This document shows, piece after piece, positions 6,645 to 13,117 of a stretch of 13,117 nucleotides of DNA. The notes beneath the pieces were generated by a model. It saw only the letters and a program-made list of their open reading frames with translations. It did not search any database and was not told the origin of the DNA. A program made the position numbers and the translations under genes. Origin of the DNA: Flavobacteriaceae bacterium (GTDB lineage: Bacteria; Bacteroidota; Bacteroidia; Flavobacteriales; Flavobacteriaceae); contig JALRDC010000105.1 in NCBI GenBank assembly GCA_023262245.1, forward strand, positions 1-13,117, written 5' to 3'. Numbering within the stretch: the first letter of the stretch is position 1; each line of letters begins with the position of its first letter.

Positions 6645-8188
6645 ATTTGATAGTTTTTAATCATTGTTTTAAGTAATTTGAGTTCTGCTTTTATCCAGTC
6701 AGTATTTTTTCCCAACGCATCAGCCATAATTTGTGCCACCTGAGGTGCAATTTTTTCAGTTTCAGTAGCATCTAAGAATAAGCATCGGGTTCTTCTAGAC
6801 AATACATCTTCCAAATGCATTGCCATTTCTTCTTTAACAGCCCAAAGAATTTGATTTTTTGTGATGTGTAGCTTATCAGAAAGGGATACATTCCCTTTTT
6901 CATTAGTTAAGGACTCAAGTTTTGGAGCCTCGGTTCCGTAGCAATGTAATGGTTTACTCCAGTCCGTTTTAGGGTCAAAACCAAAAATGGGCAGCGATTC
7001 TGTATTGCATTTACGCTCTGAAAGACCACCAACCATTTGAATGGTGTTTACTGCATCTTCAGCGATTTTTCTATAAGTTGTCCATTTACCCCCTAAGACA
7101 CTTATCAGTCCACTGGTACTAACGGTAATTTTATGATGACGTGAGACTTCTTTTGTGCTCTCTTTTTTATTAGAAGCAGCAAGGGGTCTAAGTCCTGCAA
7201 AAACACTTTTTACATCTTTTCTTTTAGGCTTTTTTGCCATATAAGCTCCTGCATTGTCAAGAATAAATTTAATTTCATCTTCTAAAGCAACAGGTTCTTC
7301 TAGGGTGAGGTCCATAGGAGTATCCGTGGTTCCCACAACTACATAACCATTCCAAGGGACAGCAAAAAGAACACGACCATCAGTAGTGTGAGGGACCATA
7401 ATTGCGTGAGGACCTTTTAAGAACTCTTTTTCAAGAACGATATGTACCCCCTGAGAGGGGCGGATCATGGGTTTTGCTTCGGGCTGATCCAGAGCGATTA
7501 TTTGATCTGAAAATACACCAGTTGCATTCACAACAACCTTAGCTTTTAATTTATGTTTTTCTCCATTAATACTGTCCAATAGGGTTACCCCATTGATTAA
7601 ATTATCTTCTTTTAGGAAGTCTAATACTTCAGCATAATTTAAGAGAGTTGCTCCTTCTTGATCTGCTGTAAGCGCAAGGCTGATGGCCATTCTCGCATCA
7701 TCAAACTGTCCATCGTGATAAATCACCCCTCCTCTAAGTCCTTCTTGATTTACATTGGGAATAAGAGAGAGCGTTTCTTCCTTGTCAAGAAGGGTAGAGG
7801 GACCTAAACCCAGTTTACCAGCCATCATATCGTAAACTTTTAGGCCTAAACCGTAAAATGGGCTACTCCACCAATCATAGGAAGGGATTACAAAACTTAA
7901 ATCTTGAACCAAATGAGGAGCATTTTTTCGCATGACACCTCGTTCTCTCAAGGCTTCAATGACAAGCGAAATATCTCCGTTTTGAAGATAGCGTACACCT
8001 CCATGAACCAATTTGGTACTTCTCGAAGAAGTACCTTTAGCAAAATCATTTTTCTCTAATAAAACGGTTTTAAAACCTCGGTTGGCAGCATCTACAGCGA
8101 TACCTAGCCCAGAAGCGCCACCTCCGATAATGGCAACGTCCCACTCTTTAGTTTGTTTTATTTCTGCTAGACTACGTTTTCTATCCAT
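6641..8188 (-). CDS. glpD: glycerol-3-phosphate dehydrogenase, FAD-dependent, quinone-linked
   Basis: Peripheral membrane flavoenzyme that oxidises sn-glycerol-3-phosphate to dihydroxyacetone phosphate and passes electrons to the quinone pool. I chose the ATG at 8188, which gives 515 residues. A GTG at 8203 would add only five residues and deepen the overlap with glpK from 8 to 23 nt. The FAD-binding motif is at about 20-27 (IIGGGASG). The GlpD signature GTSSRSTKLVHGGVRYLQ follows, then VVNATGVFSDQI, RPSQGVHIV, VPWNGYVVVGTTDTP, and FAGLRPLA with the GGKWTTYRKIAEDA segment. The C-terminal domain contains LEDVLSRRTRCLFLD. All expected family segments are present. It sits between glpK and glpF with overlaps on both sides, the tightest coupling in the window. 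Confidence 0.95.
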   Translation of the reverse strand: MDRKRSLAEIKQTKEWDVAIIGGGASGLGIAVDAANRGFKTVLLEKNDFAKGTSSRSTKLVHGGVRYLQNGDISLVIEALRERGVMRKNAPHLVQDLSFVIPSYDWWSSPFYGLGLKVYDMMAGKLGLGPSTLLDKEETLSLIPNVNQEGLRGGVIYHDGQFDDARMAISLALTADQEGATLLNYAEVLDFLKEDNLINGVTLLDSINGEKHKLKAKVVVNATGVFSDQIIALDQPEAKPMIRPSQGVHIVLEKEFLKGPHAIMVPHTTDGRVLFAVPWNGYVVVGTTDTPMDLTLEEPVALEDEIKFILDNAGAYMAKKPKRKDVKSVFAGLRPLAASNKKESTKEVSRHHKITVSTSGLISVLGGKWTTYRKIAEDAVNTIQMVGGLSERKCNTESLPIFGFDPKTDWSKPLHCYGTEAPKLESLTNEKGNVSLSDKLHITKNQILWAVKEEMAMHLEDVLSRRTRCLFLDATETEKIAPQVAQIMADALGKNTDWIKAELKLLKTMIKNYQI

Positions 8189-9674
8189 TAGTATGGAAAT
8201 CACTTACTTTTGAAATCCGTTGATTCCAAAGATCAATTATTTTTTGATTCTCTTTGTTTTTTTCTGGACTGAATTTTTTATTGACTTTCCAAATGTCTGA
8301 TAAACTCTCTAAAGAAGGCCAATAGCCACTTGCCAATCCGGCAAAAAACGCAGCTCCAAGGGCTGTGGTTTCTGTAGTTTCAGGTCTAATTACCTCCACT
8401 TGTAATAAATTGGATTGTATTTGCATCAAGAGATCATTAGTACTCCCTCCGCCATCTACTTTAAGAGATTTAAAAGTAACCTGAGCATCTTTTTGCATGG
8501 CGGTTATAATTTCTTTTGTTCGCATGGCAATCGCTTCAAGAGTTGCGCGAGCGATATGTCCTTTTTGTGTTCCCCTGGTAATTCCTATAATTGAACCCGT
8601 AGCGTGTGGATTCCAATGTGGTGCACCCAATCCTGCTAAAGCAGGAATGAAAGTAACGCCTCCATTATTTTCTACCGTTTTCGCTAAGGCTTCTATCTCT
8701 GGAGCAGAAGAGATGATACCTAGCTGATCTCTTAGCCATTGAACAGCTGCACCTGCAATGAAAACACTTCCCTCAAGGGCGTAATTAACTTTCCCGTTTA
8801 TTTGGTAACCGATGGTCGTTAACATTTTGTTTTGAGATTGTACGGGCTTTTCTCCTGTGTTCATAATACAGAAACATCCCGTCCCATAAGTATTTTTTAC
8901 ATCTCCAGGAGCAATACACATTTGTCCAAATAAAGCAGCTTGTTGATCACCAGCTATTCCACTAATGGGAATGGCATGTTCTAAAAGTCCTTTTGCTGTA
9001 TTGCCTACTATCTCCGAACAAGATACTACTTTGGGAAGAATAGCTTCAGGAATGTCAAGAGCGGCAAGGAGTTCCTGATCCCATTTCAAGCTGTGGATAT
9101 TGTAAAGTAAGGTTCTACTTGCATTCGTTGCATCGGTAACATGAACAGTTCCTTCTGTAAGGTTCCATATCAACCAGCTATCTACAGTTCCAAAAGCAAG
9201 TTCCCCGTTTTCAGCTTTTTTTCTTAATGCTGGATCTTGATCTAGGATCCATTTGATTTTAGTACCGGAAAAATAAGCATCTAAAAGCAAGCCTGTTTTT
9301 TGATAAAAGAGATCGTCTTTTCCTTCTTTTCTTAAAACATCACAAATTCCTGCGGTTCTTCGGTCTTGCCATACGATTGCTCGGTGCACGGGAATACCAG
9401 TTTTTCTATCCCAAAGGATGGTAGTTTCTCTTTGGTTGGTGATCCCCATGGCATGAATTTGATTTGCTTGAATGTTTGAATTCACTAAAACTTCTTTGAT
9501 AGCTTTTAGTTGTGTCTTCCAAATTTCCTCGGCATCGTGTTCTACCCACCCTTCCTTTGGAAAATGTTGTGTAAATTCATGTTGAGCAACCCCCACTGAA
9601 GTCCCACTTCGGTCAAATATTATTGCTCTAGAACTTGTTGTGCCAGCATCAATAGCTAGTATGTAGTTGTTCAT
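8181..9674 (-). CDS. glpK: glycerol kinase
   Basis: FGGY-family kinase that makes sn-glycerol-3-phosphate from glycerol and ATP in the cytoplasm, trapping glycerol entering through GlpF. It has 497 residues, the usual length. The phosphate-binding loop is at 8-16 (IDAGTTSSR). Glycerol contacts are Arg82-Glu83 (TNQRETT), Tyr134 and the catalytic Asp243 in AGDQQAALFGQ. GTVDSWLIWNLT is at 162-173, NTYGTGCF at 261-268 and DGGGSTNDLLMQIQSN at 407-422. The segment just before AGDQQ (EIVGNTAKGLLEHAIPISG) lacks the SYHFYG loop whose histidine is phosphorylated by HPr in Firmicutes enzymes, so PTS control of that kind is unlikely. It starts 27 nt after the small dehydrogenase subunit, the widest gap in the six-gene unit. 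The stop overlaps the glpD ATG by 8 nt. Confidence 0.96.
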   Translation of the reverse strand: MNNYILAIDAGTTSSRAIIFDRSGTSVGVAQHEFTQHFPKEGWVEHDAEEIWKTQLKAIKEVLVNSNIQANQIHAMGITNQRETTILWDRKTGIPVHRAIVWQDRRTAGICDVLRKEGKDDLFYQKTGLLLDAYFSGTKIKWILDQDPALRKKAENGELAFGTVDSWLIWNLTEGTVHVTDATNASRTLLYNIHSLKWDQELLAALDIPEAILPKVVSCSEIVGNTAKGLLEHAIPISGIAGDQQAALFGQMCIAPGDVKNTYGTGCFCIMNTGEKPVQSQNKMLTTIGYQINGKVNYALEGSVFIAGAAVQWLRDQLGIISSAPEIEALAKTVENNGGVTFIPALAGLGAPHWNPHATGSIIGITRGTQKGHIARATLEAIAMRTKEIITAMQKDAQVTFKSLKVDGGGSTNDLLMQIQSNLLQVEVIRPETTETTALGAAFFAGLASGYWPSLESLSDIWKVNKKFSPEKNKENQKIIDLWNQRISKVSDFHTNG

Positions 9675-9701
9675 AAAAACTTTTTTATTATTCTTTAGAA
9701 A

Positions 9702-10391
9702 TTAAGAGATTAGATTCCCGTCTTCATCCCATACGGCCGTATCATTTCTTTTAGATTGGTCTACAAATTTGTCCATCCAATCTTTGTCATAGGATAAGCC
9801 GTGATCTTCTAAAACATCTTCAGGAACTCCATCCCAGATATTAGGTTGATTACCTTTGTATCCTAAATCATTAATCCCAACTTCTGAAGAAAAATAACCT
9901 GTGATAACTAAGTTTCTAATCGTAGAGAAAAAGATTTCTTCTTTACTTTTTTTATCCTTTGGGAAGGCAACAGTATCCAATATTGATTTTTGTTGATCTT
10001 CATTACAATCAACAAAAAGGGCATTAAAATTTTGATTGGATTGTTCATCTAACCAAACCAGACCTTCCCGGAGTACCTCCTGATAGGAAGGGGAATCTTT
10101 GACAATAAATTCAATGAATTCCGGAACTTCAGCTTGATCGATTGTTCCTTCCTTAGTTGGGGGTAAGATCAGGTTTGCAAGTACACGAATACTATGAAGC
10201 TCTTTTTTAGAAAAGAAAACTTGGTTGAGTAATTCCAAATCTCTTTGCAATTCCTCTGGGGTTCTTCCGTATTTATATTTCCAAACATTTTCATAAATCA
10301 TCTCTTTTTCTCTAGGGATACAACCTTCAAGAATTAATCCACTTGCAAGGGAACTGATCACAATGGTTTTTATACTATCTCTTCTGTTCAT
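9702..10391 (-). CDS. gluconate 2-dehydrogenase subunit 3 family protein, Tat/lipoprotein signal
   Basis: Small subunit of a membrane-associated flavoprotein dehydrogenase. It has 229 residues. The N-terminus is MNRRDSIKTIVISSLASGL followed by ILEGC: Arg3-Arg4 fit a twin-arginine signal, and Leu21-Cys24 form a lipobox, so the mature protein is probably a lipoprotein on the outer face of the inner membrane or beyond. The body shows the family's early helix with FFSKKELHSIRVLANLILPPTKEGTIDQAEVPEFIEFI, the strongest part of the match. The rest is helical and acidic, ending WDEDGNLIS. It starts 3 nt after the GMC gene. Known relatives include the small subunits of FAD glucose dehydrogenase and glucoside 3-dehydrogenase (LacC), which help fold and export the FAD subunit. 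No cytochrome c subunit is encoded nearby. The true substrate cannot be read from this protein. Confidence 0.85.
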   Translation of the reverse strand: MNRRDSIKTIVISSLASGLILEGCIPREKEMIYENVWKYKYGRTPEELQRDLELLNQVFFSKKELHSIRVLANLILPPTKEGTIDQAEVPEFIEFIVKDSPSYQEVLREGLVWLDEQSNQNFNALFVDCNEDQQKSILDTVAFPKDKKSKEEIFFSTIRNLVITGYFSSEVGINDLGYKGNQPNIWDGVPEDVLEDHGLSYDKDWMDKFVDQSKRNDTAVWDEDGNLIS

Positions 10392-10394
10392 GAT

Positions 10395-12110
10395 TTAGAT
10401 GTTTTGCTTTTTTAATTCGTTCACGATATAATCTGAGGTTCTCCATGAAAGAGCCAATATGGTCCAAGTTGGATTTTTATCAGCTTGAGAAACAAAGGGT
10501 CCTCCATCAACTACAAATACATTTTTAGCATCATGTAATTGTTCATATTCGTTCACTACTGAAGTTTTGGGATCACTGCCCATACGGGTGGTCCCTACTT
10601 CGTGAATGATCTCTCCGGGTGCTTTTAAGCCGTAGTCAGGGGCTTTGTTGTCCCATAGCATATGTCCACCCATATTGTGAACGATTCTTTCAAAGGTTTC
10701 ATTCATATGTTGGGCTTGTTTCCGTTCAAAGTCAGTCCATTTGTAGTTAAATCGCAATACGGGAATCCCGTATTTGTCTTTAGTATCAGGATCAATTTCA
10801 CAATAATTGTCTTTTTGCGGAACGGATTCTCCACGACCTGCAAAATATATTGTAGATCCGTAGTATTTTTTGACTTCCTCTCTCACTCGATCGCCATAGC
10901 CACCCACTTCAAGACCGAGATATTTGTTTAAGCTGTTAAAGTCAAATCCAAAGCCATACATGGGAGCTCCTAATCCTCCAGCAATTTCAATATGATAACC
11001 TCTTGGGAAATCCAATTTTTTATTGTCAAGCCACCATGGAGAGTAGAGGTGCATATTACCCATCCCATCTTCATTATAGGTCTTACGATTCATAAGATCT
11101 GGGATAAATGCCATACGATCTGCACCCGTTGAGTCATGTAGGTATTTCCCTACCATGTTAGAACTGTTGCCCAGCCCATTTTCATGATGCACACTTTTTG
11201 AGTTGAGTAAAATTCGAGCACTTTCACAAGCGGATGCTGCTAAGACCACCACTTTAGCATTTATACTGTATTCTTTGTTATCCTCTTTGTTGATGTAAAT
11301 AATCCCATTTGGTTTTCCATTTTTATCTACGGAGACTTCTCTGACCATGCTATTCACATACAAGTCGAGTCTTCCTTGAGCCTTTTTTTGGGCAGGAAAT
11401 ACTAGGCATGAACTAGAGGAAAAATCTGCATAGACCCCACAAGACCTACCGCAGTTGCCACAATAATAACACACTCCACGATCTTGATTAATTCTTTTGG
11501 TTAGGATAGAGAGTCTAGATGGAATTACTTTTACTCCTGCTTTTTCTGCTGCTTTTTTGTAATATAATTCATGAAGTCTGGGTTTTGCAGGAGGGAGAAA
11601 AAAACCATCCGGTTCATTGTAAATATTCTCCTTGGTACCGGTTACTCCAATTAATTTATCCACCTTATCATAATAAGGCTTGATGTCATCGTAACCAATT
11701 GGCCAATCATCACCAAGACCGTCAATACTCTTTCTTTTGAAATCATTGGGACCAAAACGTAGTGAAATCCTCCCCCAGTGATTGGTTCTTCCCCCAAGCA
11801 TTCTACTGCGCCACCAGTTAAATTTAGTACCGTTTTTCATCTGATAGGGCTCTCCATCAAGGGCCCAATCTCCATAGGACGCATGAAAATCTCCAAAGGC
11901 ACGGGTGGATCCCTTTCCTCTTCGCGGAGATTCATAGGGCCATTTTAAATGGAGTTGTTGATCGGCATTGGCAGGATCGAAAAAAGGCCCTGCTTCCATT
12001 AAAGCGACATTTAGCCCATTATCGGTTAAGATTTTTGTAGCCATACCACCGCCAGCTCCCGAACCAACGATTACAACATCATATTTTTTGTCATTCTTAA
12101 TTATTTCCAT
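10395..12110 (-). CDS. GMC-family FAD-dependent oxidoreductase with CX2CX2CX3C cluster
   Basis: Large catalytic subunit of a sugar or alcohol dehydrogenase. It has 571 residues. The FAD-binding Rossmann motif is at 13-22 (VIVGSGAGGG), the GMC signature at 99-113 (WWRSRMLGGRTNHWG), and VVVLAASACESARILLNS at 287-304 is the second GMC segment. The C-terminal active site shows His503 in HEVGTTRMG and Asn546 in ADKNPTWT. A cysteine cluster at 214-224 (C214, C217, C220, C224) lies where FAD glucose dehydrogenase carries a [3Fe-4S] cluster, so an Fe-S centre that relays electrons is likely. There is no signal peptide; export probably depends on the Tat-bearing partner encoded 3 nt downstream. Substrate unknown: glucose, gluconate, glucoside-3-OH and other polyols are all possible for this group. 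It starts 11 nt after the glycosylasparaginase gene. Confidence 0.9.
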   Translation of the reverse strand: MEIIKNDKKYDVVIVGSGAGGGMATKILTDNGLNVALMEAGPFFDPANADQQLHLKWPYESPRRGKGSTRAFGDFHASYGDWALDGEPYQMKNGTKFNWWRSRMLGGRTNHWGRISLRFGPNDFKRKSIDGLGDDWPIGYDDIKPYYDKVDKLIGVTGTKENIYNEPDGFFLPPAKPRLHELYYKKAAEKAGVKVIPSRLSILTKRINQDRGVCYYCGNCGRSCGVYADFSSSSCLVFPAQKKAQGRLDLYVNSMVREVSVDKNGKPNGIIYINKEDNKEYSINAKVVVLAASACESARILLNSKSVHHENGLGNSSNMVGKYLHDSTGADRMAFIPDLMNRKTYNEDGMGNMHLYSPWWLDNKKLDFPRGYHIEIAGGLGAPMYGFGFDFNSLNKYLGLEVGGYGDRVREEVKKYYGSTIYFAGRGESVPQKDNYCEIDPDTKDKYGIPVLRFNYKWTDFERKQAQHMNETFERIVHNMGGHMLWDNKAPDYGLKAPGEIIHEVGTTRMGSDPKTSVVNEYEQLHDAKNVFVVDGGPFVSQADKNPTWTILALSWRTSDYIVNELKKQNI

Positions 12111-12121
12111 TTTGCTTGAGT

Positions 12122-13099
12122 TTAGTAAACTGAGTTTGATTGGGTGTTAGTAGTTTTCTTATTGAAATACTTGGTATATGAAAATCCGCGATGAACACTG
12201 TAGGCTCCTATTTCTCCTTTTTTATTGGTTGCTAAATAGGCTACCTGAAAATCGGGTTTCCCTTTCTGTTTTTCAATGATTCTTTCTATAGCTTCCTCGC
12301 AGGCATCCTGTGGAGTTTTTCCTTGCCTCATTAACTCAACTATTAGAAAACTCCCAACGGTTTTAATCACTTCTTCTCCCAGACCTGTGGCAACAGCACC
12401 ACCAACCTCATTGTCAATATAAAGCCCTGATCCTATGATTGGAGAGTCACCTACACGTCCCATCATCTTGTAAGCAAGACCGCTGGTGGTACATACACCC
12501 GAAAGATTACCATAAACATCAGAACAAAGCATTCCAATGGTGTCGTGATTTTCAACGTTGATTTCTGGTTTATAATTCCCTTTTTCTAGCCATTTTTTCC
12601 AAGCAGCCTTACTGCTTTCTGTAAGGAGGTTTTCTGCTTTGTATCCTTGTTCTAGAGCAAATTTTCTTGCTCCTGCACCAGCGATTATAACGTGGGGAGT
12701 TTTTTCCATTACGTCTTTGGCTAGTGCCGCTACATGAGTGATATTTTCTACAGCTAAAACTGCTCCACAATCTCCCTTGTGATTCATTACACATGCATCC
12801 AGACTTACATTTCCGTCACGATCGGGTGCTCCCCCTTTACCCACGGTAGTGTTTAGAAGATTGGCCTCTTCGAATGCTACGCCATGAACAGCGGCATCCA
12901 ATCCTTGAGATCCTTTTTCTAAAGCTTCTCCTGCAAGGAGGGTTGCTTGAGGAACATTCCATGTGCTCAAAACATAAGGCGTTGATGTAGCTAAAGATTT
13001 TATTATTTCTTTCTTTGGGAAAACTGCGGTGAGGTTTGGAGCTACCAAAAGTCCTGCAAAACCCATAGAACTTTGATCCAAAAAGTCTCGTCTTTTCAT
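12122..13099 (-). CDS. glycosylasparaginase (N4-(beta-N-acetylglucosaminyl)-L-asparaginase), Tat-exported
   Basis: Ntn hydrolase that cleaves the bond between GlcNAc and asparagine in glycoprotein remnants; it matures by self-cleavage into two chains. It has 325 residues. The N-terminus MKRRDFLDQSSMGFAGLLVA is a twin-arginine signal (Arg3-Arg4 with Phe6-Leu7), so the enzyme acts outside the cytoplasm. The nucleophile is Thr187 in ENHDTIGM. Using the Elizabethkingia enzyme as a guide, Trp47, Thr205, Arg215, Asp218 and Thr238-Gly239 fall at its active-site positions, so it looks active and specific for glycosylasparagine rather than being a plain asparaginase. It is the first gene of the minus-strand unit within the window. 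The ATG is preceded by AGAGG, a possible weak ribosome site, and the promoter lies beyond the window end. Confidence 0.92.
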   Translation of the reverse strand: MKRRDFLDQSSMGFAGLLVAPNLTAVFPKKEIIKSLATSTPYVLSTWNVPQATLLAGEALEKGSQGLDAAVHGVAFEEANLLNTTVGKGGAPDRDGNVSLDACVMNHKGDCGAVLAVENITHVAALAKDVMEKTPHVIIAGAGARKFALEQGYKAENLLTESSKAAWKKWLEKGNYKPEINVENHDTIGMLCSDVYGNLSGVCTTSGLAYKMMGRVGDSPIIGSGLYIDNEVGGAVATGLGEEVIKTVGSFLIVELMRQGKTPQDACEEAIERIIEKQKGKPDFQVAYLATNKKGEIGAYSVHRGFSYTKYFNKKTTNTQSNSVY

Positions 13100-13117
13100 A
13101 AACCTCTAATGTAACAA

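Noticed and set aside
8189..8203. GTG start for glpD adding five residues
   Set aside because: ATG at 8188 gives the usual N-terminus and a shorter overlap with glpK; the extra residues have no family support.
8497..8727. Open frame on the plus strand inside glpK
   Set aside because: Antisense to well-conserved kinase motifs, with no start signal or recognisable product. The same applies to 8013-8213, 10662-10931 and 11968-12150.
12609..12794. Alternative-frame 61-codon frame within the glycosylasparaginase gene
   Set aside because: Same strand but a different frame from a confidently assigned enzyme; low-complexity product rich in Ser, Arg and Cys.

Overview
The window looks like chromosomal DNA of a marine-type Flavobacteriia/Bacteroidota bacterium. 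The DNA is AT-rich and Shine-Dalgarno signals are weak or absent. The M23 peptidase, the small coiled-coil/zapA pair, RNase Y and the GMC + gluconate-dehydrogenase-subunit-3 pair are all of the type familiar from that phylum. This placement is inference from protein character; no database search was run. The sequence is densely coded and shows no insertion sequence, tRNA, rRNA, CRISPR array or phage gene.

Layout, left to right. (1) 1-1684, + strand: the C-terminal part of ornithine aminotransferase (rocD), then 8 nt later a complete NifS/IscS-type cysteine desulfurase. (2) 1692-3356, - strand, convergent with the previous gene: a secreted M23 (LytM-type) metallopeptidase, best started at a TTG. 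(3) 3522-5887, + strand, divergent from M23: a 98-aa coiled-coil protein, zapA, a structured non-coding RNA that I interpret as the Bacteroidota 6S RNA, and rny (RNase Y). This block covers division, transcription control and RNA decay. (4) 13099-5895, - strand: six genes with junctions between -8 and +27 nt that look like one transcript. In transcription order they are a Tat-exported glycosylasparaginase, a GMC flavoprotein dehydrogenase, its Tat/lipoprotein small subunit, and glpK-glpD-glpF.

How the genes may work together. GlpF, GlpK and GlpD form a complete route for glycerol: uptake, phosphorylation and quinone-linked oxidation to dihydroxyacetone phosphate. The three upstream genes appear to act outside the cytoplasmic membrane. 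The GMC protein has no signal peptide, but its partner carries a twin-arginine signal with a lipobox, so the pair may be exported as a folded complex. The GMC protein also has a CX2CX2CX3C cluster, which suggests an iron-sulfur centre as in FAD glucose dehydrogenase. One testable idea is that the periplasmic enzymes process a glycoside or glycoconjugate that releases glycerol, for example a glycosylglycerol, which the glp enzymes then consume.

The two most notable items are the 6S-like RNA between zapA and rny, whose stems can be drawn from the sequence, and the operon that joins periplasmic redox and deglycosylation genes to glycerol catabolism.
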